DNA of 64,000 nt from Mytilus edulis (Eukaryota; Mollusca; Bivalvia; Mytilida; Mytilidae). Position numbers and translations under genes: made by a program. The stretch is taken from positions 14,110,867-14,174,866 of the forward strand of contig NC_092348.1 of assembly GCF_963676685.1 (NCBI RefSeq), read 5' to 3'. The notes below the pieces were generated by a model. It was not told where the DNA came from and ran no database searches. It worked only from the letters and a program-made list of their open reading frames with translations. Shown here piece by piece: positions 24,378 to 37,159 of the stretch. Within the stretch, counting starts at the first letter, position 1; each line of letters begins with the position of its first letter.

Positions 24378-24875
24378 GTTGACACAGAGACATATGTATC
24401 ACCTAGATCTTCAGTGACTTCAAACCGGGTACGTGCAACATCGGTTGTCGCCAGACCCGCGCCACTGACAAGCCGAGCTGTATCCTGCCCTCCTACTTCC
24501 CGACGTTCCAACCAGGTAGTTGTAATTCTAAATAGGCCTGCTTTTCAAGGACGCTCCCGTGTCTTCTATGCCAAGTCACGAGCCCCGGCTGTAAGGGAGC
24601 AGTCAATGCCACCGATTAATTTCGCCCGAAATATAGTTATTTCCCCTATGGAAGAACTAAGAGGACGAGTTGCTGCCAGAAGAGTCATCAATACAGCTAC
24701 TGGTTCATTTTTGCTTCCAAAGTACCAACCTTACCAGTCAATGTACCAGCCTTATATATCAAGTTATCGACCTACGTACATGCGTCGGTACCTTGCTACT
24801 TTAAAAGATGTTATACCAGGCAGATACCCAAGCGAGGGCCTCTCATCATCTTTAAAACGCAAAAAATATAGAAAG
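24378..24875 (+). CDS. Exon 6 of the unrecognised gene
   Basis: 498 nt between 'ggtaacag' and AAG|GTGATA (a weaker donor). Encodes 166 residues: a Ser/Arg/Val-rich first half (VDTETYVSPRSSVTSNRVRA), then MPPINFARNIVISPMEELRG, a Tyr/Pro/Gln-rich patch (PKYQPYQSMYQPYISSYRP), and a lysine-rich end. An internal CAG|GTAGTT at about 24515 could serve as an alternative donor, but the frame stays protein-like beyond it. Confidence 0.82.
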
Positions 24876-26057
24876 GTGATAAAAAAAAATATTTTCACCT
24901 GCATTCGATTGTTTTTTGGAATTATTGTTATATTTGTCAACGTAAATTCATCAATATTAAAAGGGTGGACTTGACTTGTAAGTTTGTTATGGAGCAAGTC
25001 AAACCAGCCTTTTCCAGAACTGCAGACCCATTCAGCCGTGGCTTTCTGGCTTTTTTGTGTTGAGCAATTCCTTGTTGTCATGTGAATTCAATTTTAAAAA
25101 GTAATAATTTCTGTCTTTTGTCAAATGCTTTAAACGTATTGCTACAGTTGATTCTCATGGGAAAGACATGCGCGCGTGTTTTGCATTGCTTATTCAAGCC
25201 AACTAACTCACCCTGTTAGATTCTTCATTTTCAGATAAGCATGCGTGTTGTCACTGCTGAAAAAAGCAAAGCATGATGGGATTACTGCTGAACATGACAT
25301 TGCTGTTATATTTTGGTATGGCATGATAATTTTGTTGCATGTAATTTTTATTCTTCTATCTGTCTCTTTCACTTATTTGAATTTCAAACATTTAAATCAA
25401 AGAAAAGGGAATAAATCTGAAGTTTTAAAAGTGATTAATTGTCATTGGTATTACTTGTCATTGATATTCAAGTATAACCTCATATATCGAAAATTATTCA
25501 ATTATAATCTCAAATATATAGTATTACTCAAGTATTATTTGTTTATCTTTTAATGGAGTAAAAGCAATAATTATGTATTTTAATTTGATAATTATTTACA
25601 AAGATGTTTTTTTCGACAGGATAAGATAAATGTTTCAAGGATGTTCGCTACTCGAATCTTGTAACTGTGCTGGTTTTACGTTATCAAAGCATTTTAATAA
25701 GTTTTAAATGATCCCTATATAATTTAAATCAAAATGAATATAACATATAGATCAGTTTTTTTTTAAATTAATATTGTATAATTTATCATTTCAATATCAG
25801 GATAAACGTAAAATATAATATATCAATAGACATTACTTGCAAAGTGTTATTTTTGAAAATGCGTTTGCATATAATAAAGAACACGACCTTTAATGTCATC
25901 GCTTAGTGTTTATCTTTTACGCGTAGAACATTAAATGAAGAATGTAAAGTTAGAGTAAGAACAATATGTAGCGAACATCTTAAACAGCAAAGAGACAGAA
26001 ACACTTTCCTTCCTTGGTTATCTACCCTTACCCTCATAATTATATCATTATAAACAG

Positions 26058-26171
26058 GCTGCACTTGTCGGAAATAAAGTCGAGATTTCAACCCCACACC
26101 GAAGAAGGCCAAAGTCCAACTACGCTGCTAATAAAATGAGGGAGCTGAAAAGAGAGGAACGTGAATATGAG
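26058..26171 (+). CDS. Exon 7 of the unrecognised gene
   Basis: 114 nt (38 codons) between 'tataaacag' and GAG|GTAAAT. Encodes AALVGNKVEISTPHRRRP and a charged helical tail KMRELKREEREYE. Phase 0 at both ends. An antisense open frame (25903-26112) overlaps it and is not credible. Confidence 0.78.
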
Positions 26172-29100
26172 GTAAATTAGTGTCCCGTTTTTAAACAACG
26201 AAAAAGACAATAATTTCAGATATAAATGATTCTACCTAAAAACCCATTTTCATTTTCATGGAATTTTCCTTAACTCATGTTTGAACAGAAGTTGTCTTTA
26301 CACGCAAGGCAGTTCAATGCCTGTCAATTATTCCTATCTTCCCTATCGTCATGATATAGCCTTATGAGGTGCGAGAAATTTAAAATTCCCAGGTTTGAGG
26401 GTGTTAAAATGACCTCAAATAAAGATTAAGGCCACTTTTTTTTTAAATTTCCAAATCATTTGGACAAGTTTCCATCTCCTCTTCCCTTTACCAGTATATA
26501 CAACTGTCTAGTGTTTTATTCCAATCCTTAATTCCAATATTAGCATCATATTTTATATAGAAGATAGTTCTAGAAAAGAGTGATTATATTAGACTTTTCG
26601 AGTTTTTCTCTATACTGCATGTAGAACTTTTACTGCTACACTGTGTCTCATGTTTCTAATCAAAATTGTTCACTGTTTAGCAGAAGTTGTGCGTCATTGA
26701 TTTTGAATGGTACAAGAAAAATACTTTTCTACGATAGGAGTTAAAGAAAAACATGCTGGATCAGATTGAATGCGTATAAAAATTATTATATCATCATATT
26801 TTATTTAACAAACCTTAGTCTTTGAAAACAAAAATCTGAATTTTACGAATTTCAAGAAAGTACTCATATCATGCAAGCTGAGTTCCAATTATTTTTAAAA
26901 TAAAAAATGCATTTATTAAGGGTTTTAAAACCCATAATGAATGGTATGTCAATATTCTTGTAATAAGTTTTGGATATTTTGATCCCCAGTGAATAAAGGT
27001 AATATCTTTCAGACTTTATTGATCGTTTCTAAGCGACTAGATCATGGCTGATATGTTACGTGTATCGAAATATGACATATGTAACTTTTATACTTTATGA
27101 AATATAACAAATAAAGTATTCTGAATATAGAGGTACAAATGTTTATACTGGAGGTGAATATCGCAAAATTTCAATAATAAGACATTGAATAATATTTTCT
27201 CGTCACCCTATCCAATATCAAACAATATATTTGGTTACGCGATGCCAACTTTTGCATTTACTGGGAATTTTTCAGACTGCACACAAAATTTAAAAAAAGC
27301 CTTCTCAGTAAACGATTAAAAATCAATAAACGAAAATTACAGTGCAGCAACATATCTGCTTTTCCAAAGTTGTAGAAAGGATTTCGATAAAAACATAGAA
27401 ATTTGATTTTTGGAAGATCTACGTAAACGATCTATTTATACTTTTATTTTTCAGATATTTAATTTATAACTTCGAGAGTATACACGTTTGTTATATATCG
27501 TTTTGCGGTATTCATATACAGTTTCACTTTCTATAGATGCAAAAGTTACCTTTTTAATAATATAACTGAAATGGAATTATCTTTTGTGGTATTTTAATTC
27601 AGTATTCCATTTAACAGATATTCAACAGGGCGTAGAACATTTTAGCGAAAATTTTAAACATTTTTTTTGGCCATTTGTAAAATCGTTTAATGTTTTTGAT
27701 CTTTTGATTTTGCCATTTTGTTTAGGGACTTTCCGTTTTGAATTTTCCTTGGAGTTCGGTATTTTCGTTATTTTACTTTTTAATCGATTCCGATTTATTT
27801 TTGATAGTCCGTAGTTACAGGGTATAATCTTACTTAAATTGGTTTGGTTTAACATGGGCACCAATGATGTTAAAACAAATAAAAAGAAGATTCAAGGACG
27901 AATCCCTTCATCGAATCGACATCGACACAGATTATAAAGGCTAAGAAATGCAATACGATTAGGAGAAGGAACAGTTCTTAATTTAATTATATGGTCAATA
28001 TTTTGTAGAAAATTAGTAAAGATTCCATTATGTACAATCAATTAAATATACATTCCCAAATAGAACCGTTTTGTAATTATTGGTACCTAAAACTTATTAT
28101 TTAAAATACATAATTGATTTTAATGTACTTAGATTTCTTGTATTTAGATTAATAAAACAATCTCATATTGTCTAGTTTTGACATTGCAATTGGTCATTCT
28201 ACTATTTTATATTGTAAATGGATAAACAACGCTAATATGGTCTTTCATCATTTGATTGTTTTTTCTAAAATCGGTTAAAAATGTCACCAAGTTGTCTTAT
28301 TTTTCCGCGAAAAAAGTTCTACCAATTCGCTTAAATGTTCTCTGCCGATTTGACAACCATTTACTTATCAAGCAATCTTCTCAATACAAAGTTTTTTATT
28401 TCAAATATCAGGCATTAAATTCATCAAATTAATTGAGAAGTGACCCCTGTGTCTGAGAATATTTTATTTGTAACACATCGCAATCGCAGTATTTTACTCA
28501 TTTTAATTAAAAACGGCCCCATTTGTAACTTCAAAATTTTTAAATATACCAGATAAATACACTCCCGATAGTCGAGAACACAAGGTGTCTAGCGATTTGA
28601 AATGTAAATAAGCAAAACTACTCTTTTTCGTTGTTATTTAAAATCAGAAAACAATAATCTGAAAAACCACATTTTTATTCCAAATTTCAGAAAAGTTAAC
28701 GAATCATATAAATTTATTATTTTGTAAACATCCATGACAAAAGTTTGAAATTTATGACTGTTTTTTTTACTGATTTCAAAAATAGATAGGGAATCCGTTC
28801 CTTGGTCATTTGAATAAAATACAACTCCAAACTCAAAACGTTTAAATATCTTCTAAATCAAACAAAATAACAATCATTTGCTAATTTGTTTTTTTTTTTA
28901 TGGTTCGATGTTTTATTTTGCAACTCTGAAATGTAGACAGTTCCAAAAATTAAGGTTCTAACTCACTAAGATAAATATGGCCTTAGTTGCAAGTGGCTAT
29001 TATAAGTATGTCTAGGGCGACATATCTCCCAATGTTTCTGCGTATATTTTTCATGATGTGTACATTTGGATGTTCATGATAAAGGTAAAACCAGAAAATT

Positions 29101-29242
29101 TTAAAGAGAAACAGAATTGTGTTTCATTCGCTAGTAATACATCTATGTGTTTATAAAATACTTTAAAAGAGACCAGTGTAGCATGAAAAAGTAATAGCAT
29201 TGCCCTTTAGTGTACATATTAACTGGAGGAGGAATTTTTCAG

Positions 29243-29296
29243 GTAGAAGCTATTCCAACACAAATCACAACAGGATTAAAAGCTACTACAGTGTCA
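29243..29296 (+). CDS. Exon 8 (54 nt) of the unrecognised gene
   Basis: A small exon between 'gaatttttcag' and TCA|GTGAGT, encoding VEAIPTQITTGLKATTVS. Phase 0 at both ends, so it could be skipped without a frameshift. Confidence 0.7.
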
Positions 29297-29919
29297 GTGA
29301 GTATTGAATCAGTGTCATTGCAGTTCAAACGATTCAAGTCAGAATTTTACAAATTTATTGGAGTTTTTATTAATGAAGATAACTTATTTACCTTATATTT
29401 TTATATTTTTTTGTAGCTTAGATTTTCCCTATATTTATGTTGCAGATGATTTCTGTCTTATATCGAGCACCAGTAAATCGATTTCTATTAAACATTTAAA
29501 ATTGATATTATTATGTTTCTTAAAGTAAAGATTAATTCCAAAGCTTAAAGGTAAAATGCTTATTTTTGACGAAAATTTGTAATTTTCTGACAAATAATCT
29601 GTTTTTAGTTTTTTCTATGTTTTTTCATCATCATTTTCATCTAAGTGTAATCATTATAAAAACGAAAGCACTTGTTTCTGACTATCAGCATGGCTTTATG
29701 CGTTTAACGGCTTTTGGCAATGCAATATGTTGCCAAACCCATGAGATGCGCTTGTTTACAATGCAATTGTCTTTCCACATGACCCTGTTAAATGACACGG
29801 GGGCAAATACATATTATCATATATCTTGTCGTGTTTGCTTGCCGCATGTGATTTGTTTATTGAAGAAGAATTGATGCGCAACAAGTGGCAGTCAATACCT
29901 TTAAATCCAAATGTTTCAG

Positions 29920-29994
29920 CCACTCTACGGTGGAAAGTCGCACTGGGATGAAGAGGGCCACGTTACAAAACCAAAAAACCTCATGTCATGGAAG
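29920..29994 (+). CDS. Exon 9 (75 nt) of the unrecognised gene
   Basis: Between 'aatgtttcag' and AAG|GTTTGT. Encodes PLYGGKSHWDEEGHV then TKPKNLMSWK. Phase 0 at both ends. The aromatic/glycine composition differs from the other exons. Confidence 0.75.
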
Positions 29995-31817
29995 GTTTGT
30001 ACAAGTTTTATTTTAAACATTTTGTTTATCTTCTTGCAGAGTAGTTTGCTTTGAAGCTTCTTCTTTTTTATAAAGGTACCCTAGTTATTAAAACATGTTG
30101 TTTTGAACAGCGGTATGCTACTGTTGCCTTTAACTACATTTACACTCTTCTGTTTTTCAATGAGTTATTATGAGACGATTTCTTGAAAAAAAGCTGTTAC
30201 ATTTTTTTCAACTTTTATTCAACATTACCGGGTACCTTTATGAAAATTAATAAAATGCCTTGTAGTTAAGGGTTATTTAGTGACATATGTTTTAGTACTA
30301 TCAATATTAAAGATATAAGAGATTTAATAGTTTGAACCTGTAGAATTTAACATGTTTCATAAAAAACCCTTATCCGTTTAAACGACAGCTTGTTAGATGC
30401 TTAGCTTGTATATCCTTTATGCTCATTGTATATGTTTTCCTTTTCTAAATGCCTTGAAAAGATAAAGTTTTGTTAAATCAGAGGTAAGGATGCTGCTGTT
30501 AAATATCGATTAGTTTAAACATTACGTCTTCTTATGATTGTAAGTTTCTTTCTAAGATTCGGTTAAGAGATCTACGATTGAGAAAACTACCCCTTCTATT
30601 GTCGATACTAGCCAGTTTGATATTTTTAACGTTATGAAATTGACGTTTTTACGATCTAGAAACACATACACATATGTTTTATTTTAATCTACTAAACAGG
30701 AAGACATATACAATTTAAAATTAATCTCCTTTCTGTATCTTTTCAAACTCCACAGGAGTTTTCTTCTCTACGTAATGAGCATGCCATTTAAACATTAACA
30801 GTAAAAGTGGTAGCAATCCTTAAAGAAAAACAAATTTATATTTTATTTCTTCATTTTTTAATCTAAGAGGTACTTCCGTATGTTTTATTGCTAAAACCGA
30901 TCTTATATTTAAATAGTAGTATTTAATTTTTAAAAAGTTTTTTTTTATAATCCTGGTAACTATTTATAAATCAAATCAAAATACTCGCGCAAACACAATA
31001 ATAATAAACATGACATGTAGATAAAAAGAAAAGAAGTGGTATAATTGGCAATAATACAACTGTCCACCAGACACTAAATGACACAGACGTAACCAACTAT
31101 AGGTTACCGTTCGGTACGCCTTCAACAATAAGCATATCCAATAACACATAATGTATGAAATTCATCAAATTAGTAGGTGTTAATAACGTATTTAAAGCAT
31201 AAATTCGTTCTGAGTTCTGAGGCTGTGTAACATTTGGATATGCAACACTCTACCAAAGCTTTGACATCTGCAGCACACTATAAGAGAGGACAAACCACAC
31301 TGAGATATTACAAATGATACACCAAACGTTTTTCTTTCGGATTTGCGGCCCTAAAATTTTCTGTGTGACATATCTATTTCGATTCAACATTTGTCGCTAT
31401 GTATATAAACAAGTCCTTAAATCCCTTAGTAATCATACCCAATTAAAGTCCTAATTAAAATAATAGTCAATAATTAATTAACAGATTTTATACCGAGTGG
31501 TGGTGTGTGCATGATCCAAATTTCTTATAGTAATAAATTTTATTTACTTATTCTTTCTTCCGAAATTTTATCCAAAAGTTATTATGTGTGCATTGTGATA
31601 GAAACAAAAACAATTAATGTTTTATTTTTTTCATTTTTTGAGTTTCCTAAGGACTATTTCTTTTTAATTATTAGTGTTTCAGTAAATATACTAAATAACG
31701 ATCAATATTTTTCTATAAAGATAACATCAAAATTGAAATTGACTTAAAGTAACTACATGCACAGCTTTAAACACACAAGGCATGATAGTATGATCCAGCT
31801 TTGTTCAATGTTTCCAG

Positions 31818-32027
31818 TATCGCATTGAATCCCGTGTTCCTCCTGGTGATTACTTTTTCCCCATAAAGACGATAGGTCATGTACGAGAAAAGCTTCTTCA
31901 CGTTAAGGAACAGATGGACCGCCATAAACAACTTATGGATAGATATCTACCTAATGAGGACACAGATACTGATGTAAAAACAAAAATTATGAATATGTAT
32001 GTAGATATGGAACAACATAATCCTTAG
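31818..32027 (+). CDS. Exon 10 of the unrecognised gene, with two possible ends
   Basis: The acceptor is 'atgtttccag'. The frame starts YRIESRVPPGDYFFPIKTIG and continues as a charged helix. A phase-0 donor GAT|GTAAAA at 31973/31974 leads in frame to exon 11. Without splicing there, the frame runs on through KIMNMYVDMEQHNP to TAG at 32025-32027, which overlaps a consensus GTAAGT. Use of that later donor also gives a stop, because both candidate next exons begin with a purine (TA|G or TA|A). So a short and a long protein end are both possible. Confidence 0.75.
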   Translation, partial: YRIESRVPPGDYFFPIKTIGHVREKLLHVKEQMDRHKQLMDRYLPNEDTDTDVKTKIMNMYVDMEQHNP

Positions 32028-32218
32028 TAAGTTTTATGCATCAAAGTGAACTGATGCAGTCTCAGGTTTGGAGTGAAATGTAGCTAGAGCGAATGCTTGT
32101 GTGGTTTCTCGGATTTTGCTGCTTAGATAGCTGCATGTTTTGCTTTGAAGCTTGTAGACAAAGCTATTCCTCATTATGTTATTCATCAAATAAAGGGTAA
32201 TTTTATGTTTGGTTTTAG

Positions 32219-32256
32219 GACAACAATGAGCGTTGCAAGAAGCGTGTCCGATTCAG
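32219..32256 (+). CDS. Exon 11 (38 nt microexon) of the unrecognised gene
   Basis: Between 'tggttttag' and CAG|GTAGAC. In phase 0 it encodes DNNERCKKRVRF plus two bases that complete an Arg codon with exon 12. If unspliced at its 3' end, the next codons give Arg then TAG. The basic sequence fits the charged neighbours. Confidence 0.6.
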
Positions 32257-32992
32257 GTAGACAGAGTGAACCCCTTAAACACAATACCATTGTCAGATGA
32301 ATGCCCTCCTTTAAATTTAAACCGATGTGTTTTCATTCTGAAGTGGTAACAATTATATTTGTTTTAACAATTTCCCTGAAGAAACCCTTTCTTACTTTTC
32401 TGTTTTATCCTGTTTTTCGTCAACTATTTTTAAGAGTTCATTTATTCCTAATTTCGTTCTTCATAAATTCAAAATATTTTTATCTTAAATTGATAAAAAA
32501 AAAAACCTTCTCTTAAATATCTATTATTTGTCCTTTGCATATTACTATCATTTGGAATGGTTAACATATGATAAAATGTTAGCACTATTGTAATTGCTAG
32601 TTAAATTCTGAGTTGTAGCGTAGATCTGAATGATTAGACTAGAATCTAAAGGGTAAAATAATGCAGTTAGTTAATTCTTTTTTGTTAGAGTAGCCATTGT
32701 TTTAAACATAAATATACCTATTTTTTTTCTTTTTTTGCTTAATATTAAAAGTTTTTATGAGTAAAATCATTTGGATATTTAAAAACCTTCAATTAATAAG
32801 ACGATATATAAAGAAGGATTTTTCTTCTGTATAACAGATATTATAGTTTACCTCAATATTTCTGAAGAATGTTTTTTTCAAATAAATTATAACCATCAAT
32901 CATGTGTCATCTACTTCAAAGTCATCAGATTGGAACTAAACTGCTTAATTGCATGGCATTAAGACATTTTTCTTGATGTGTAGTCTTTTCAG

Positions 32993-33080
32993 AAGAAGGG
33001 AAGGTTTATTAACAACCAAATCATGTGAAAATTCACCACCCAGTAGCATTCTTCGATCTCCGACGCCACGTAGGGCTGCC
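32993..33080 (+). CDS. Exon 12 of the unrecognised gene
   Basis: 88 nt between 'gtcttttcag' and GCC|GTAAGT. The first base completes the Arg codon from exon 11; it then reads RREGLLTTKSCENSPPSS and ILRSPTPRRAA. Phase 2 in, phase 0 out. Ser-Pro and Thr-Pro sites suggest phosphorylation by proline-directed kinases (inference). Confidence 0.7.
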
Positions 33081-33575
33081 GTAAGTTATGCCTATGTTTA
33101 TCGTAAAGGGCGTCTTCTCACAATTTCGAAATAAGAATGATAGTATGTAAAATGTTCAAAAAAACATACGATATTTTTTAAATTGTGACCAAGACGCCCT
33201 TTCTGTATGTTTGTATACTGTATTAGTAACAAGTAGACACTGTGACGCAACACAGATCAATATTTATGCGCTAGGTTAATGGTATAAGCTGTCAGATACA
33301 AGTGCTTTCGTTGATATATTGAAATCAACACATTTGATGTCATTTTCATTATCAAAATCACTAATTACATTTTTTCATTCCACTAACATATTTTAAATGT
33401 TGTGCGAAATATCATACTTTGCTTTTCATTGTTGCTTGAATTATAGAATTATGTAAAGTGTTAATTGAAGCTGAAATTTCCATGAAAAATATTTTTGATT
33501 AATCGTCTTATAGTATAAAAACATCATTCATATCTTAAGAATGTATTAAGCCTTATGTGGTTCTTTTCAATGCAG

Positions 33576-33701
33576 TCAGTGCAGCCTACTGCAACGTTAA
33601 AACCTTCAGATGGTTATCAGCCAATGTCCGATGTCCGTCGACGAGTAAGGAGGGTCATTTGTAAGAATAGAGGAAATCCACGCTTTTTCAAGACTGACTG
33701 A
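33576..33701 (+). CDS. Exon 13 of the unrecognised gene, with alternative end
   Basis: The acceptor is 'tcaatgcag'. Encodes SVQPTATLKPSDGYQPMS then DVRRR up to a strong donor CGA|GTAAGG at 33644/33645. Unspliced, it reads on as VRRVICKNRGNPRFFKTD and stops at TGA 33699-33701. Spliced, it joins the short final exon at 35856 in frame. Confidence 0.65.
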   Translation, partial: SVQPTATLKPSDGYQPMSDVRRRVRRVICKNRGNPRFFKTD

Positions 33702-34980
33702 ACATTGTTGTTGGTACGGGTGCTACAGTAATATAGAGGAATCTTGCACCTGTAGACTATAGAACTCCATATACCCATATATTCAGATAGTTTAATACCT
33801 AACAATTATATTCTATACTGTATAGTTTCTGCATTGAGTTGGAACCCTCTTATTTCTGGAGTGAAGAACAGTTGTATTCTTTCCGGTTGGACCAATACAA
33901 TCAAATCTGTTATACCTAACATTCACGCCCAATCATTTTTGTCTATGCACTTATCCTTATCTTTCCAACGTGAACATTAAGATTGGTAATTCCTGTACCT
34001 CGTGTGACCTTTACATTCACCGTATGAAGCACCTCTTGTCCTCAATCTTATATCTTCTTTGTAACATTTAAATTATATAATCCCATATTCTGGTAAAATA
34101 CTTAAGTGTTTCGTGAACACTGCATGTATCTCTCATGTCTTTTGACTACTAATACATTCGAGTAAAATAATGATTTATCAAGGATGAACTTTGTAAATGA
34201 TGTTAAGACACCAATCTCTACATGCACTTAATTAAGACCAAATCGATGGAACATAGCTTTGTTGTTGCTTTTTATCTAAAAGTCACCGTGCGAACTTCAA
34301 CATTGAGCAATATTGCACGTCTTACTTTAAGTTAAAGTTTGTTCATCCTAGCAACAGATTGGCGCATATTTTGGCTACACCTATACATTTAGCTCAAATT
34401 TTAATGAGTTTTGATAGAAATCATTTATTAGAGGAGAAGATTGAAAAGCCTTTTCTGTCATTGCAGTCATAAGAATAACTAAAATTTAAGATAAAATGTT
34501 CATGGTAACACCATGCGATTTGCTTTCATTTCGTATAGAAAACATAATATGGTTTTGAAAGGCGACAATCAAATTGTGTTTTTTTTTTTCTTTTTGCATA
34601 CAGTTTATGGTCATTTTAAAAAAGGATTTATTCACCAAAAAAAGGATATAAAAACGACAATTTAAATTATGAACCCTTAATTTGACTGACATGGTGCAGG
34701 CATATACAACATTTATATTGCAATCACTTTTTCAGTGCATATTTGCATGATGTAGTGTTTCTCTCTGTTTAGATAGTGACAGAATATTACTTTTTCCCAT
34801 TCACTTATGTAACTCGAAGGGTAATTTTCAAAATCTATTTAAAATTTTAACCTAGGTTTACAGTTGCGACAACGTCTAATGCATTTCTTAATGTATTATG
34901 AAATAATATTAAATGTTTTTCAAAATTATTTGAAACTAGTTTTAATATTTGCAAATTTGAATGTCTCGTAAATGGTTAGA

Positions 34981-35145
34981 AGGGAGGGGCGAACGATACC
35001 AGAGGGACGGACATTCAAACTCTTAGTTCGAAAATAAACTGACAACGCCATGGCTTAAAAAGATATAGACAAACAAACAAATAATAGGATACAATAAACA
35101 ACTTAAAAAGAACTAAAGACTAAGCAACACGGACCCCATCATGAA
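34981..35145 (+). repeat. Mussel repeat ('cgataccagagggac' family), copy
   Basis: A diverged copy of the sequence at 38870-39080: the same order of 'ataccagagggac', 'ctgacaacgccatggct', 'agacaaacaaacaa' and 'ggaccccat'. It lies in the last intron of the 15339 gene. Non-coding. Confidence 0.7.
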
Positions 35146-35855
35146 ATGTCACAAATGTTCAATCTTAATTGTACAAATGCACAAATCGATGTACCTTCGA
35201 TTAAAATCATACCATAGAGGTTTATAACCTTCTTTTTGGTCCAAATATTATTTTGAATTATGAAAATATGAATTAACATCCTTTATGCTGCGAGAAAAAT
35301 AAGCAGGGTTGTCCAGCCCTTTTTCATTAGGAATAACAAATTTCACTTATCAGATTACCATTAAGATTCAGGACATTATTAGAATGTGATAGTTGTGTCT
35401 TCACTAGATCATTGCTGTGTTCACTCATTGTAACGTCTCATTGTATAATCACATGTGGATATAAAACCTCTTTTTCATGTTTACTGCATGCAAATAGAGA
35501 TAATATCATACTCTTAAGTGACATTTTGTATTTACTCTATATAGCTTCTAATAAATGTACATATTTATGATAAATTTTAACCATTTATGCATACATCATT
35601 AATCTATGATTTGTTTCTTTTAAATATGATATAGGAGTTACAAATCCACTGAAAGTATATATCTATTTTCTTAATGCAATATAGTCTTTAACTGTATATC
35701 AATTCATTAATAGTTCAAATTCAAAAAAAATTTAACAAGTATTATTTAAAATTTCGGTCCTCATCATATGCATGTTTTTTTTTCAATGTAAGACATCAAA
35801 ATGAATTTAACATATTGATTTTCAATGTCTTAATAATATCTTCCTGTTTTATCAG

Positions 35856-36308
35856 AGTGTGAGATACTGAGATGGGAACGTTCAAAGGACATTTCGATAA
35901 TATCTGGAAGGAGGAGCCAATCACCTAGAACATTTCATTGAAAACTGCCATATACACATCTTTAAGCAGCGATTTCTGACTTTAAAAACTTTTGGATGTA
36001 ATTTATTTGTGCTTTTATCTGTATTGCCCTGTCTCTCGTTTACAAATGTGTGCTTACGTTGATACACAAAACACTGATGTTCAGAGAATGTTCTTTTTGT
36101 ACAAGAACACATTTCGATATGAAGACGGGACAATTATCCAGCGATGTGAACCGTAGCGATAAAAAAAAATCGAAAATACGACTGCATAATTGAAATTAAT
36201 TGTAAATTAGAAAAGAATATATTATAACTTATATTGTACAAAACAGATATATTATATATTTATTTATAAGATTTCACTTCTGATATCAATTTGATATATT
36301 TTAATAAA
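35856..36308 (+). CDS. Candidate last exon (SVRY-stop) with 3' UTR and polyA signal
   Basis: A good polypyrimidine tract and AG precede AGT GTG AGA TAC TGA (stop 35868-35870). Joined in phase 0 to 33644 it gives the C-terminus ...DVRRRSVRY. An AATAAA at 36303-36308 lies about 430 nt after the stop. The alternative is that the gene ends at 33701. Support is phase agreement and signal placement only. Confidence 0.45.
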
Positions 36309-36929
36309 CAAATGTTATACGTATATGTTTTAAAACTTCTGTGATACTGTAGTGTTACTGTCACTTGCGGTTTGTTGGTCTAATGACAACTATTGTACGA
36401 AAGTATTGCTATATTAAATCGTCTTTTGCGTATTTATTTGTTGTCATGTCTTCAAAAAAAGAATTTTTCAACACACTCATTTTATCATAATTGGTGCAGA
36501 AAAATGTGATTCTCCTATGACATTTACAACGCATCTAATCTTAATGTTTGATAGTTATCATGATTGATTTGTTGATTGGTTTCAGTACAGGAAGCATGAC
36601 CCAATCGGATTGTGTTGATACATTTTGTGATCTAAGGAAAATATGTTTACTAAAAGGCACCCTCTGTTACAGTCCTCTTAAAGGTTTGAAAAGTAAAATT
36701 ACAAAAATACTGAACTCCGAGAAAAATTCAAAACGGAAAGTCCCTAAGCAAAAGCTCAAATACATCAAATGAATGGATAACAACTGTCTTATTACTGACT
36801 TGATACAGGCATTTTCTTATGTAGAAAACGTTGGATTGAACCTGGTTTTATAGCTAGCTATAAACCTCTCGTTTGCATGACAGTCGCATCAAATTCCATT
36901 ATATTGACAACGATGCGTGAATAAAACAA

Positions 36930-37135
36930 ACGGACATAATATGTACATATGTAATAGACAATAACAATCAAAACCAAGGAGTAAACAAAGACTAAACAGA
37001 AAGGACATTTACATCAACAGTTATAGATAATAAATAAAATCAACACGAACTCCACTAAAAACCGGGAATGAAATCAGGTGCTCCAGAAGGGTAAGCATTT
37101 CCTGCACTGTATACGGCACCCGTCGTGTTATTTCT
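36930..37135 (+). repeat. Mussel repeat ('ggtgctccggaagggtaagc' family), decayed copy
   Basis: Ends with 'caggtgctccagaagggtaa' and 'ggcacccgtcgtgtta', the 3' part of the same family as 38870-39080. The upstream half is heavily diverged. Confidence 0.55.
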
Positions 37136-37159
37136 TTGTTCAGTTCGGTAATGATGGAA

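Larger units (their letters stand above)
15339..35870 (+). other. Multi-exon gene for an unrecognised ~968-residue Arg/Tyr/Ser-rich protein
   Basis: Thirteen exons can be chained with GT-AG splice sites and fully consistent phases: 15339-15354, 15559-15644, 17795-17906, 19287-19432, 22257-23696, 24378-24875, 26058-26171, 29243-29296, 29920-29994, 31818-31973, 32219-32256, 32993-33080, 33576-33644, then 35856-35870 with the stop (the first is a start exon whose 5' part is untranslated). The predicted product is about 968 residues, basic overall, low in hydrophobics, without signal peptide or membrane segment, and likely largely disordered. It has many R-x-Y/S-P patches, an Asp/Tyr-rich acidic stretch, and a VPPG(D)YF motif near both ends. 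I do not recognise a family. A cytoskeletal, muscle or ciliary structural role would be a guess from composition only. Confidence 0.75.

Noticed and set aside
32025-32221. TAG at the exon 10/11 junction as a recoded or read-through stop
   Set aside because: An upstream phase-0 donor at 31974 restores an open frame through exons 11-13, so no recoding is needed.
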